Source: Pelecanus crispus
Taxonomy: Eukaryota; Chordata; Aves; Pelecaniformes; Pelecanidae
Length of the DNA stretch: 64,000 nt
Assembly (NCBI RefSeq): GCF_030463565.1
Contig: NC_134662.1
Span: 6,673,001-6,737,000, forward strand
Reading direction: 5' to 3'
Numbering within the stretch: position 1 is the stretch's first letter; each line of letters opens with the position of its first letter. Shown one piece after another: positions 25,090-35,560 of the stretch. Under the pieces are notes generated by a model. That model was given only the letters and a program-made list of their open reading frames with translations, did not search any database and was not told the DNA's origin. A program made the translations under genes and the position numbers.

Positions 25090-26596
25090 TACTTTTATGT
25101 ATGCTGGTCGTTGTCTGAGTGACAGACATCAAGGGAGGTGCTTTCCCCAGCAGCAAAGTACTTGCTCTTCTGCCAGGCTAGCATGCTGCACTGGCTGTGA
25201 CAGTCCGACCGAGGCAGGGAAAAGGGATGGCAGCTTGGCAGTTTTGGTGCCTCTGCCCTTGCTTTTTCACTGAGCTCAGACTTGTGCCAAACTGGGTAGT
25301 GATCAGCAGTTAAGCTGTTGTGCCATGCTAGAAATGTGCACCGAAGAGTTTCATCTTTCTGAAACTACCTGTTTGAAGAACTTTCTCCAGCAGTGACCTA
25401 GTATTTCTGATGTAGCAATGGTATGAAATCATCTGATCACTTCATACAAAGCAAACCGCAACCAAAGCAAACGGTGATGCTGTTTCTGCTTTTCTGCCTG
25501 GTGGTTCCCATGCATGGCGTCTGCCTGCTGGAACTCCTACTTGCAACTGCTCTGGCTTGAAGCTGTGCCTTTCTCCAAAGGATTCTGGAACACCTGACCC
25601 AGAGCTGCTAAGCGGTGTGCTTTCCTGCAATCTCTGAAGTAAAACAAGGTCTGCTCAGCACTCTTGCAGGGGAGAGACTAGAAAGAGAAAATAAAACCAT
25701 GCTGTGGGCTTATAAAGACTTGCCCACACCACAAATGCTGGTGTTGCAACACACCCCAATTCCTCTTACAGAGGAGAGCAAACCATGTTCTAACATGACC
25801 GTGCTGCAAGGATTGTCACTGACACAGTTGCATCCATAATTAAGATGGGCTCCTAGTACTTCAGAGGTTGATTCTAACCTTATACTAGTTTTTACATCAG
25901 CCAAGGAGTTACTCCTGACTTATGCTAGCAACTAGAGTCCTCTCCTCTTTTTTTTTTTTCCCCTGCAGTGTATCTCTGCGTGCTAACCCTGACAGCAAGG
26001 CCAGTAAGACACTCTGCAGTTTGAGGTTTTTCCCAGCTGTCTAAAAGTAAAATAACTGAGCAAAGGGGTTGTTTGTAATGGTGTTGAAATAGTTGGGCTT
26101 TGCCCTGTGACAGGGCTGCAGACTGATTCAGCCTACTTGGCTTCAAAAAAACCCAACAAACTTGCCCTAAAGCAGCGCAAGAGGACTAACCACTAACTGA
26201 GCAAACCCTGTGGACTTTGGGACTGAGACTTTATGTTCAAGCCCTGCTTTTGTTTGGAGCAGTTCTCCCAGGCTGATGAAGTCCAAGCTGTATTTTTGCT
26301 GCGCTGTTAAATGAGGCAGCCCCCTGGGTAGGGTGGTTACCAGGAATGTGCAGGAGAGCGCTGGCTCCGGGCTTCTCCCTTGGGGCTAGAGGTCCCAACT
26401 TTTGTGACAACTTTTGCTGTAAACATGTAGCACTCTGCATCCCTGCCTTGCTTGAATCTTACTAAAATGCTGACTAATTGCACAGTTAATGCAGCAATAT
26501 TTGATATCCTCTTGAGATGTCTGCCCTGGCTCTATCCATAGTCCAGGGCGAACAAATGCTTGTTTCACTGCTTCTTCCCCAGCTCTCTGTTCCTGT

Positions 26597-26634
26597 TTCC
26601 ACAGCAAAATAAAAACCTTACACAAGTCAAAGAA
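26597..26634 (+). repeat. Dispersed direct repeat, copy 2
   Basis: TTCCACAG followed by AAAATAAAAACCTTACACAA and GTCAAAGAAC. It is a near-identical copy of the segment 1.55 kb upstream in the same intron. Confidence 0.7.
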
Positions 26635-28269
26635 CACAAGAAACAAGACAATGGTCTCTGTCACAAATCAGATGGCAAGTTTTTTGGGGTAGAGTCTGCC
26701 AGTGAGCCTGGAGCTGTGCCTGGCTTGGGAATCCAGTTCATGAGGAATTTTGGTTTGGGGCTTTTCCAGTGGAAAATGCCATAGCACTTCTAAGAATAGG
26801 AATTAACTGGCAAGGGAGAGAAAAGTGGACGCTGCACTGAAGAACAAATATGCTGAAGTCCTTGCTGTGCCTGACTAAGGCTGAGAAGTAATCCTGGATT
26901 TATTGCACAATACTGGAGTGTCCAGATACCAACCTAGGTCTATGCTAGGGAAGCCAATACATGTTCAAGATATTGCATAACTTTTATACTTTAATCCCAT
27001 TATGTAATGAGAATACTTCTGAGACTTGGTTTCATAGGAAGTGAGATTTCCTGCCTAGTTGGTCAGTAGGATGGGAATGCAAGCATCAAGGTAGCCAGCC
27101 AGAATGCTGCAGCTGTGAAACCTGGCTCAGTCCTCTATGAAAACTTTGAAGGATTTTCATATCCTTCCCAGAGCTGCAAGACTGCCAGTGTTGCCGGAGT
27201 TGGCAGTGGTGGGGAAGTTGATAAAAGTTCCCCACTATGAACACAGGTATAGTGGGACTACTCTAAAATGACTCTCATCTCAATGTCCTTTGCAAAGGAT
27301 ACTCCAGAGTGAGCCTTCAGAGGAAAGGGGCTATGAGCACTGAACAATGATTAAGAAGGTAAAATATGCCTATTGCTGTTTAGCATCTCTGTTCAGTCTC
27401 TGGCCCTGACACCTTTCTGGAGGGGAGCTGAAGTCCTGCCAGTCTTTTTTTTCTTTTTCCCTCCCCCAAAGAGGAAAACGGATTAAGCCATTGTAAACCC
27501 CATCTCTACTTCAGACAAAGTGGGGAAAATCTGAGGGCTTTCCCCCCTTAAAGGGTATTAAGCAAGTTCAGACTTTTTTTTTCCAAATAAATATTTCTGG
27601 CTTATAAACTCCATTATTAAACTGTTTGAGTTTGCCACATTTTGAAAATTAAAACTAAAAAATTACTTATACTACTGTCCTAACAAGTCCTGCTGCAGCT
27701 GCATTTCAGCAGGGCTTGTTAAAAGGGCAGTAATCTGTTGTGATTGAGTGAGACAATGTTCAGTGATTCCCACCATTAGCCCTGCTTCTGCAGGGTGTAT
27801 CTCCCCTTCAAGCATTCCAGTCCTTGGCCAGCAAAGAGCCTGTGCAGCGGGAAGCTGAAGCAGACCTATCTCTAGCAGAGAAAATGCATGACAGATAAGA
27901 TAGTTCTCACCCACTTCTAACCTGCAACTTTGAAGCCAGTCAGATGTTATCAGCAATGAAATAAGTAGGATGGTTACTTAGTTTAAAGTATTTGGCTGTT
28001 TGGGGATTGAGGGAGGTGACCGAGTATAGTCTTTGTCCTACCTAAATATTTGCACATCATAAATCATGGAGCCTCTCAATATCTTCACACCCTTGCAAGA
28101 AAGACTGGTGATGCCACACTAATGTTCCTAGGACATGCTGAATGATGGATCCCAACTTTGCCCTCTGCTTTTCAGCAGTTTTGCTAGGACTTTGATTCAC
28201 TGGAGGAAATTAAGTTGTACTCACGCTACTATACTCCTGTTTTTCCTTTCAGCTGCAGTTGAATTCAGT

Positions 28270-28329
28270 ATGGCATCAGAAAAGACCACAAAACCCCATC
28301 TGCTAAAGGCTGAGGAACAGCAGCAAGCG
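28270..28329 (+). CDS. PLIN3: PLIN3 coding exon 1
   Basis: Encodes [20 protein letters not shown]. The spliced exon starts at 28253 after CTTTCAG, and ATG at 28270 is its first ATG. Donor GTAGGT. Confidence 0.88.
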
Positions 28330-31300
28330 GTAGGTGCCAGGGCAGCTAGTGCTCCAACATGCAACAGTTAAACTACCTGCTGACAGATATGTTGGTAAAC
28401 TAACTTCTGCCAGCACCTCAAAACCAGGCTGGGAGTAGCAGAAAGATTAACCATATGAAGCTGTGGCTAAATCTAAACTCAGTTAATACAGAAGCTATCA
28501 TTTTTTGCTCAAGAGAAAACTTCAGGGCTGGCTCAAGTAATTCTGAAACATGAGCTGTTATAGGTCCTATTTCCACATCTGGGTTTGGTGCTGAAACCCA
28601 GTGTGACTCAGAATTGATGAGCCCAGAACTCAAACTTTCAATCCTGGCTTGTCACTGACTTGCTAGCGGTCTTTGGATGAGTCCCTTCAACTCCGAGTTT
28701 AAGAAGGATGAGGAGATGGGTTGGATGTCCCCTTAGACCTTTCTCGAGAGCCACATGGCTTGTATTCTCTCACCAGCTTGAGGCTGGGCCTCTAGCATCA
28801 CTTATTTCTCTTGGGTTTTAGAGTGCTGTTAATCGGGTAACCAGCTTGCCCTTGCTCAACTCTGCATTCAACCTGGTCTCATCTGCCTACAACCATACCA
28901 AGGAGACGCATCCTTACCTCAGTGGTGTCTGCAATGTGGCTGAGACTGTGGCTGCTGTCGCAGTAGGTAGCGTGGTTGGTGGGGCACAGCCCATCCTGAA
29001 CCAACTTGAGCCACAAAGTAAGTGAAGAGGCTGGAGTGACCCTTTCTACACAGAGGAGTAGGTGGGGAGGGGAGTTCCATGTGCCTGTTGGGTGATATCC
29101 ATCTCCTATAGCATATTGTTCTGCATAATTGTAGCACTGAGTCTTCCAGTCAGCAGCTCCCACCTGCTCAGCTAACCCACTGAATTTCATGGACATGAAA
29201 CTAGCATGTTTACTAGCAGAAACAAAGTTTGGCCTCTTGTCTGTGGCTTCTTTAAGTCACTAAGCAAAAACTCCCTGCTTTTTCTCTATCACTCCAAGTT
29301 ATGAGCATCCCAACTGGTAGTGGCAGTGTCCATCTTGGATATAGCTCAGTCTGTCTCATCCCAACACTTTTCAACCCTTTAATCCAATTGCCCTACCCAG
29401 CAGGGGCAAGTATTATGTTCTAGCTGGAGCTGCCAATAGCTAGAAAGCTGGGGAGGCAAAATAGAGACTATTTGAACCTACCAAATCATAGGGTTTGTTC
29501 ACTTTTTAACAAGACACCACCCCAGAATAGTGGGGTTGGTTTTTTTTTTTGGCTTGCTTTTGTGAGTGTATCCTAAATTGGCCATTGTAGGGTCAAAAAC
29601 CCCTCTTGAAATCAAAGAATAAACTGGTACCTGTTGTCTTGTCTAGTTGCACTTGTAAATGAATATGCCTGTAAAGGACTGGATCAACTGGAGGAGAGCT
29701 TGCCTTTTCTTCAACAGCCAGCAGATAAGGTAAAGTAAAGGATTTTCCTGGGGAATTTATGACTTGATCTCTTGATTGATGGAACTGTTATGGTTACAGA
29801 AGAATATGGGGAAATAAACTTCAGCAGCGCTGCTTTGTCAGGTCAGTCCCTGGTATGGGCTAGAGGAGGCACTGCTAGCTGGTGAAAGCATGTGGAAGTG
29901 AGTATGTCCATGTAAATACAGGTGTACTGACTTCCCCAGCTCTCCCACAAGACTGCAAGCACAATTTAGGTATATGGAAAAGCTGCTTCAGGGAGGGAAA
30001 ACCTATTTCAGAAAAAAAAAAAAATGTATCTTTCTCTGCCTCTCCCTGTTGTAGGTAATCTCAGACACCAAGCAGCTGGTTTCCACTAAAGTGACATCTG
30101 CTATGGATGCTGCCTGTGAGGCAAAGGAAGCAATGGCTGATAAGGTGACTGAAGCTGTGGACCTCACTAAAAATGTTGTTGGGGACAGTGTCAAGCTGAC
30201 TAGGTCAATGGTCACCTCCACTGTTAACAGTGCTGTGGAGGCTGCTCAGGGTGCCAAGGACCTTGTGACTAACAAGGTGACAGAGGCAGTAGACCTCACT
30301 AAACACATGGTGGAGGACAGTGTTGGACTGACCAAGTCTGCGGTTGCTTCTACTATCGTCAATGCTGTGGAGGCTGCCCAAGGTGCCAAGGTCCTTATGA
30401 CTAACAAGGTGGCTGAAGCGGTGGACCTCAGTAAACATATTGTAGAGGACAGCATTGGACTGACCAAGTCTGCAGTTGCTTCTACTGTTGTCAATGCTGT
30501 GGAGGCTGCCCAGGGTGCCAAGGATGTTGTGACTACCAAGATGACCGAAGCTGTGGACCTTGGTAAACATATTGTGGAGGATAGCGTTGGACTGACCAAG
30601 TCTGCAGTTGCTTCTACTATTGTCAATGCTGTGGAAGCTGCCCAAGGTGCCAAGGACCTTGTGACTAACAAGGTGACAGAGGCAGTGGATCTCACTAAAC
30701 ACATTGTGGAGGACAGTGTTGGACTGACCAAGTCTGCGGTTACTTCTACTATTACTGCTGCTGTAGGAGCTGCCCAGGGTGCAAAGGATCTTGTGACCAA
30801 CACAGTGACTGAAGCAATGGACCTAACCAAAGAGGCTGTTCAGGATGGTGTTGAGAAGACCAAATCAATGGTCACTTCTACAGTCAATACAGCTCTGGAT
30901 GCTGCATATGGCACCATAACTAGCAAAATAAATACAGCCTTGGAGCAGAGTAGAGAGGCTATCCAGGAGGGTGTGGAGATGACTAATTCAGTAGTGACCA
31001 AGAGCATAAGCAAAGCCAAGACAGTGAGCCAAGCAGTGGCAGGTGGTGTGGAATCTGTCCTAGGTATATCAGAAGAACTGGTGGATCACTACCTCCCAAT
31101 GACAGAGGAGGAACTAGGTGAGAAAATGCTTAGCTGGCGGTTGTAAATGCAAATCCTTTTCCACATGACTAGAGACCACCTGAAACTGCAAGACCCATCT
31201 TCTGAAGTAGACAGGTAGCTCTGAATTTGTCACCAAGCTGGCTGGCTGTCAACACTGACTTGCCACATGGTATGGGTTCAAGCATTTGCTAGCTGGCTGT

Positions 31301-32718
31301 TGCCCATCAGGCTCAAGGCAAATAAAGACGTGGGTGCATGTTTCAACGTATCTGTCAAGTCTGCTTATCTGAAGAGAGCACGCTGAGCAGGGACTAGCCT
31401 ACCTTTAATATCTGAGCAACTCCAAACCTCCACTGTTTACACAGCAAGCTTCAGCCTTCGTGGTTTTCAATGGGTGATCTTATCTCTTCCCCTCTCTTAC
31501 AGCTGGGGGAGCAGAGCACAGCTGCATCTCTGTTTTTGTTTCCTTCAGGTAAACTGGCCACTGCTGTGGAGGGATTTGGTATGGCTTCTGTGGAGGAGCA
31601 GAAACAGCAACAGAGTTACTTTGTGCGTCTGGGTTCCCTCTCTAACAAAGTCCGCCACCAAGCCTACCAGCACTCCCTGAACAAACTGCAGCGTGTGAAG
31701 CAAAGCACCCAGGACACTCTCTCACGACTACAGCTGGCAATAAAACTGGTACAAACATGCTTTTTTCCTTTTTCCTCCTGTCTGTAGTCTTCCTGCCCTA
31801 CTATCCAGATGGAAGCTCTTCCTCCATCCTGCACCAGCTGCATGTCATCTTGGCTCCCTCCCTGGGAGGGAAGTGCTTGTGCTTCTCTGATGGTGTGTGC
31901 TTGCAGTACAGCTGTTCCTTTCGCTTTTCCCATCAGATTGAATCTGTGAAGCAAGAGGTTGGCCAGAAGGTTCTGGATGGGCAGGAGAAGCTCCATCAGC
32001 TGTGGGTGGATTGGAGCCTGACACAACCCAAAGGAAATCAAGTTAAAACTGCCTCCCAAGCAGAGGTATCCCTAGAAGGGCGTATTTAATCAGGCCTCTG
32101 GTGAATGGTGTACATCTCATTTGCTCTAGTAACTGAGCTATATCTCTTTCCCAGCAGATAGAGTCACGGACTCTAGCTATGCTGCATATCATCACCCAGC
32201 AGCTACAACATGTTTATGAGAATCTGAAAGCCAGCATCCAAGGCCTCCCCAGCAACATCCAAGAAGCTGTGTATCAGGCCACTCGAAATATCCACAAGCT
32301 CCATAGTTCTTTTTCCAGTGCTATGTCTTTCCAGGAAGTCTCCAGCACCACCCTGACCCAGAGCCAGGGCTGCGTAGCAGAAGCCCGAAGGTCCCTAGAT
32401 GACCTGTTTGAGTATGTAACTCAGAACACCCCTCTAAACTGGCTTGTGGGTCCCTTCAGGGCGATAGCTGCAGTGTCACAGGATAGCAGAAAGCAGAAGA
32501 AGAAAGATATGGTGACTGATATAAAATCACCTGTGTTGGAAAAGGCTACATCATCAAAGGAGGTGGTTAAGACACCTGAAGAACCAAAGAGAGTGAAGAG
32601 GAGACCAAGGAAAGGGTGTGAAGTGCTAGGGAAGCCGGAAGAGAAGGCAGAGAAAGACATAGAGGTGGCAGAGGCTGCAAAGGAGATAAAAACTAATGCA
32701 CCAGAGGAAGATCTCTGA
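28270..32718 (+). CDS. PLIN3: PLIN3 (perilipin-3/TIP47-like), seven coding exons
   Basis: Coding exons: 28270-28329, 28822-29017, 29647-29729, 30055-31117, 31549-31748, 31937-32065, 32155-32718. They total 2295 nt, 764 residues, all in phase. Order: PAT region (residues 1-112; [11 protein letters not shown]), amphipathic 11-mer repeats (about 114-450), then the C-terminal four-helix bundle (about 468-680; [16 protein letters not shown]), then an 84-residue charged tail. Perilipin-3 is a cytosolic protein that coats nascent lipid droplets through 11-mer helices. Human PLIN3 is 434 residues; the excess lies in the repeat block and tail. PLIN3 is preferred over PLIN4 because of the YFVRLGSLS/NTPxxWLVGPF match and its place beside TICAM1. 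The repeat block is PLIN4-like in character. Confidence 0.9.
28640..28720 (+). repeat. Possible old MIR-type SINE in PLIN3 intron
   Basis: TCCTGGCTTGTCACTGACTT and the following segment to GATGAGGAG resemble the MIR core in order, but diverged. Weak support by eye. Confidence 0.35.
28822..29017 (+). CDS. PLIN3: PLIN3 coding exon 2 (PAT region)
   Basis: Encodes [33 protein letters not shown] to [13 protein letters not shown]. It matches the conserved PAT segment of perilipins. Acceptor GTTTTAG, donor GTAAGT. Confidence 0.92.
29647..29729 (+). CDS. PLIN3: PLIN3 coding exon 3
   Basis: Encodes [28 protein letters not shown], parallel to human AHRGLDKLEENLPILQQP. Acceptor GTCTAG, donor GTAAAG. 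Confidence 0.92.
30055..31117 (+). CDS. PLIN3: PLIN3 coding exon 4 (11-mer repeat array)
   Basis: A single 1063-nt exon encoding about residues 114-468. It runs from [13 protein letters not shown], through tandem 44-residue units, to [11 protein letters not shown]. Acceptor TTGTAG. Donor GTGAGA at 31118. If not spliced, the frame runs to a TAA at 31144-31146. Confidence 0.93.
30145..30927 (+). repeat. PLIN3: Tandem array of 132-bp units coding 44-residue perilipin repeats
   Basis: Units start at 30145, 30277, 30409, 30541, 30673 and 30805, each opening with a variant of [10 protein letters not shown] and containing [12 protein letters not shown] and [13 protein letters not shown]. The first five are 44 residues (four 11-mers) and the sixth is 41. 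A degenerate unit follows ([19 protein letters not shown]). The middle units are nearly identical in DNA, which implies recent duplication or gene conversion. Confidence 0.95.
31549..31748 (+). CDS. PLIN3: PLIN3 coding exon 5 (four-helix bundle)
   Basis: Encodes [20 protein letters not shown], then [20 protein letters not shown] to LQLAIKL, very similar to human PLIN3. Acceptor CCTTCAG, donor GTACAA. Confidence 0.93.
31937..32065 (+). CDS. PLIN3: PLIN3 coding exon 6
   Basis: Encodes [20 protein letters not shown], then [15 protein letters not shown] to AE. It parallels human VKQGVDQKLVEGQEKLHQMW. Acceptor CATCAG, donor GTATCC. Confidence 0.92.
32155..32718 (+). CDS. PLIN3: PLIN3 coding exon 7 (end of bundle, charged tail, stop)
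   Basis: Encodes [20 protein letters not shown] to [11 protein letters not shown], then a Lys/Glu-rich tail (from about residue 681) ending APEEDL, TGA 32716-32718. The acceptor is a tandem CCAGCAG, so the exon can start at 32155 or 32158, with or without one Gln. Human Gln at this place favours 32155. Confidence 0.9.
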   Translation, partial: QIESRTLAMLHIITQQLQHVYENLKASIQGLPSNIQEAVYQATRNIHKLHSSFSSAMSFQEVSSTTLTQSQGCVAEARRSLDDLFEYVTQNTPLNWLVGPFRAIAAVSQDSRKQKKKDMVTDIKSPVLEKATSSKEVVKTPEEPKRVKRRPRKGCEVLGKPEEKAEKDIEVAEAAKEIKTNAPEEDL

Positions 32719-33660
32719 AAAATTCCAGCTCTTCTGGCCAAGGCTCCCTGGCTAGAACAGCACTTTATCTTTTAGTGGTGTGTCCAACTGCCAATAGTGC
32801 CAAGAGTGCTTCCTGCTCTCTCCCTGTCCCAGGCTGAGTTTACAGTAAGATGTAGTTTGCAAGGAGACTTGATAACCAAGGTGGGGTGATTCCTTATCTT
32901 GATTTGCTATTGTTTTTTTTTTTTTTTAAATCACACTGTTGCTCTGAAAGGGAAGATGGGGACCTGTACTTCAGTTTTTTAAGTCAGCCCAGCTGTATGT
33001 GTGAATGGCTAATTCTTGCTGAGACAAGTTGTGGGAGAGAAGAAGCAGTCTCAACTTATTTTTAAAGTTGGATTTGTTTTTAATTCATCCAAGCTGCAGA
33101 GATCTTGAGATGATGATGCACTTGACCTTTGATACAGTTTCCCTCCTCCTACAAGTTTAAAAAATGTGTTACAGACACAACTTCCTTTCTTCCTGTTGTG
33201 CTTCTGCAGCAGACCCGGAACAGCAAGAAGCTGCTTCTCAAAAAGAGACTTCTCTTTATGGATCAGCCAAACTTCTTCTTTGATAGAGAAACACATAGCA
33301 AGGTGGGATTTTCCTCTAAGCATGCCAATTTGCAGTGGGATTATCTTTCCTAGTCATACAAATGACTTCAGGGATCATCTGTTTCTGTGTGAGTAACTCC
33401 ATGTGTGAAACCTTTTGCAGCTATTAAGAAGCTGGCAAATGAGGCAGCTTTTGCCAGGAGTTATTCTGCCATGGTAATAGGATATCCTGTTATTAAAATG
33501 GGGCAGATAGGTGCTGGTTATTTTCCCGCAAACAATGCTTTGTAATCATTCCTAACGTAACTTACTTTTGTTACTTACGTCCTGGCATGGTCCCTGTGCT
33601 AAGGTTGGAATAATGGCAAGCAGACTTCAGAATAAAGTGTAACCTGCGTTCAAAGAAATA
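32719..33660 (+). other. PLIN3: PLIN3 3' UTR with poly(A) signal
   Basis: About 0.94 kb after the stop. AATAAA at 33631-33636 is the best poly(A) signal, predicting cleavage near 33650. A T run lies at about 32911-32927. Confidence 0.65.
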
Positions 33661-33849
33661 CCCGTCTCCTGTGTATATCTAAAGCTGCAGCGTTATATTG
33701 CCCCTTCGGCCTCAGTTGGTAAGAAACTTGTATTTAACAAATCGCTTGTTCCCTCATCTTCCTGGAGGAAGAAAAATAAATTATTTTAGCAGGTCCCACG
33801 TTCTGCCTCAATCCTCAGCAGAAAAGTGCCTTTGCTATTTGGTCCCTAA

Positions 33850-34640
33850 GGCTTCCGCCTGTACTGGCGAGGCTGAGCCGCGCCTGTGCCGCTGCCGTCC
33901 CCGCACCCAGACCCGTCCGGATGCTCGCGTTCCTGGCCCCGCCGGCACCGACAGCCGCGTGCGGGGAGGCGATGCCAGCGCTCCCTCGCTAGAGGGAAAC
34001 GCCGGGTCCCGGACCGAGCCCCCCGCCAGCTCGGCTTTAACCGCCCCGGGCGCTCCCGTGGGGGCCGGCGGGTGCCCGCGGCCGGTGCCGGTCGGTGCTG
34101 GCCGTCCTCTACCGCCGGCGGCCGCGTACCGGGCCGGGGGCCGTCCCCACGGGGCGGGGGGGCAGCTCACCCGGGCCGAGCCGCCCCCGCCCCGCCCCGG
34201 CCGCCCTCGCCCCGCCCCGCCCCGGCCGTGCCCCGCGTGCCAGCAGGTTCCGGCGGGGCGGGCGGGCCCCGTGCCCGCCGCAGCCCGGATCGCCCCGCTT
34301 CCGCCTGCCCCGGCCCGGGCCCCGCCGCACCGAGCCCTCCGGCGGGGAGCCCGGGGAACCGCAGCGCAGCACCGGCCGGAGGTAGGCTGCCCCGGGCCTG
34401 CCTCCCCTCCTGCCCGCCGAGGCTGCGGAGCAGCAGGGGGGCCGCTCCCGGGGGGCCGGGCGCGCTGCCGCCGCGCGGGGCGAGGCCGAGGGGCTGCGGG
34501 CGGGGCGGGGCGGGGGGGGGGGTTGCGGGGCGGGGCGGGGCGGGGGGGCGGTGCGGTGAGTCAGCGGGAGGGGCAGCCCCCGCCGAGCCGCCCCGGCCCT
34601 CCCGCCGCCGTTCCGCTGAACCAGAGCCGTTCGTGGCGAG
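33850..34640. other. CpG island upstream of TICAM1
   Basis: Very CpG-rich 0.8 kb between the PLIN3 3' end and the TATA-type TICAM1 promoter. A donor-like GAG|GTAGGC at about 34381 could mark an alternative non-coding first exon. An AP-1 motif TGAGTCA lies at 34557-34563. Confidence 0.7.
34497..34551 (+). other. G-quadruplex-prone G-rich tract
   Basis: More than eight G-runs of 4 or more separated by single C or short spacers (GGGGCGGGGCGGGG type). On the TICAM1 coding strand, about 250-300 nt before its TATA-like box. Confidence 0.75.
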
Positions 34641-34792
34641 CGCCGGCAACTTCCTCAGGCTCAGCTCGAGCCGGCTCATTAGGCAATTGGAGGATTTTTG
34701 TGAGATAGAAAGGAAAAAAAAAAAAAAAAAACAACTTGAAATTACAAACTTTCCCCAGCTGAGAGCTATTTTGGGCACGCGCTGGTGCTCCC

Positions 34793-34911
34793 TTTAAATA
34801 GGGCAGGGTTTTGCAGCGGGCTCAGTCGGTGCCTGCGAGCAGGGCCCTCCCGCCAGCCGCCCGCTCCGGACGAGTTCTGCTGTCCAACGTAACCCCGCTC
34901 AGAGGCCTTTG
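34793..34911 (+). promoter_or_regulatory. TICAM1: TICAM1 TATA-type promoter and non-coding exon 1
   Basis: TTTAAATA at 34793-34800 is a TATA-like box, placing a start near 34825. The leader ends at 34911 with donor GTGAGT. The acceptor TTCTTGCAG at 35375-35383 opens the coding exon at 35384. The donor/acceptor pair and spacing are good; the start site is inferred. Confidence 0.65.
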
Positions 34912-35505
34912 GTGAGTGCAAGCGTGTTTAGCAGGGCTCAGGGATGAGATGCGGACGGAGATAACGTCCACGGCTGCATCAGGCAGCCTGACACCGGATG
35001 CGCGTGGGTTAGCAATCCTCCTGGCGTGAGCGCTTTGAAAGGGCTTCTTCCTCTAAGCACGCTTTGCTCCTCCGCTGCCTGTCGCAAGGAGCCTGCGAGG
35101 CTGCTGGAACCAGCTGCCTGGAGGAGACGGACACTTGGATTTACCTAAATACGTTATCAGCTCAGCAGTTATTTTAAAACAGTTGTAATTAACGTGAAAT
35201 TGCTCTTTGCTTAATAACAGTTGGAATAACGCGTGGAGCACTGGCGGACCTGCGAGCGCTGAATAGACGCAAAAATGCTAAGAGAGCTGTGAGGGAGAGC
35301 CTTGGGGGTCTGCAAGCCTGGCGAGGAACCCCCCAGCTCCCCACATCGCTATTTCTGAACGTTGTCCTGTGTTCTTCTTGCAGGTTCCTCAGGACGGAGA
35401 GATCCCCTGAGCAGCAAAGCGCTATCGCCTGTGCGGTATGTGAAGCGTGAGCAGGGCATCACAGAGCAGCACAGGGAAACAAACCTCCGCCCCAAGTGCC
35501 GTAAT

Positions 35506-35556
35506 ATGCTTTTTCCATCCATGCTGCTTCAGTCCATCCTCTGGGCCACCAGCTGA
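35506..35556 (+). CDS. Upstream ORF in the TICAM1 leader (16 codons plus stop)
   Basis: ATG at 35506 opens a frame that ends TGA at 35554-35556, four nt before the TICAM1 start at 35561, in a different frame. It is present if the exon runs unspliced from 35384. It may limit or tune TICAM1 translation. Confidence 0.5.
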   Translation: MLFPSMLLQSILWATS

Positions 35557-35560
35557 TGAG

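Larger units (their letters stand above)
23226..28252 (+). other. PLIN3: PLIN3 intron 1
   Basis: About 5 kb with no recognisable exon. It contains a duplicated 37-bp segment (25051-25089 and 26597-26634) and a 10-bp inverted repeat (AGAGCAAGCA and TGCTTGCTCT, about 24232-24257). Confidence 0.55.

Noticed and set aside
30246-30830. Antisense ORF of 194 codons under the PLIN3 repeats
   Set aside because: It is the mirror of a repeated coding array. Its own repeats follow from the 132-bp period of the true frame.
33698-34797. ORFs of 336 and 303 codons upstream of TICAM1
   Set aside because: CpG-island composition (Pro/Arg/Ala/Gly). They cross the promoter and do not join TICAM1 in frame.
35447-35560. 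38-residue N-terminal extension of TICAM1
   Set aside because: It opens with GTG and lies in the leader. The first in-frame ATG is 35561, where the family N-terminal helix begins.
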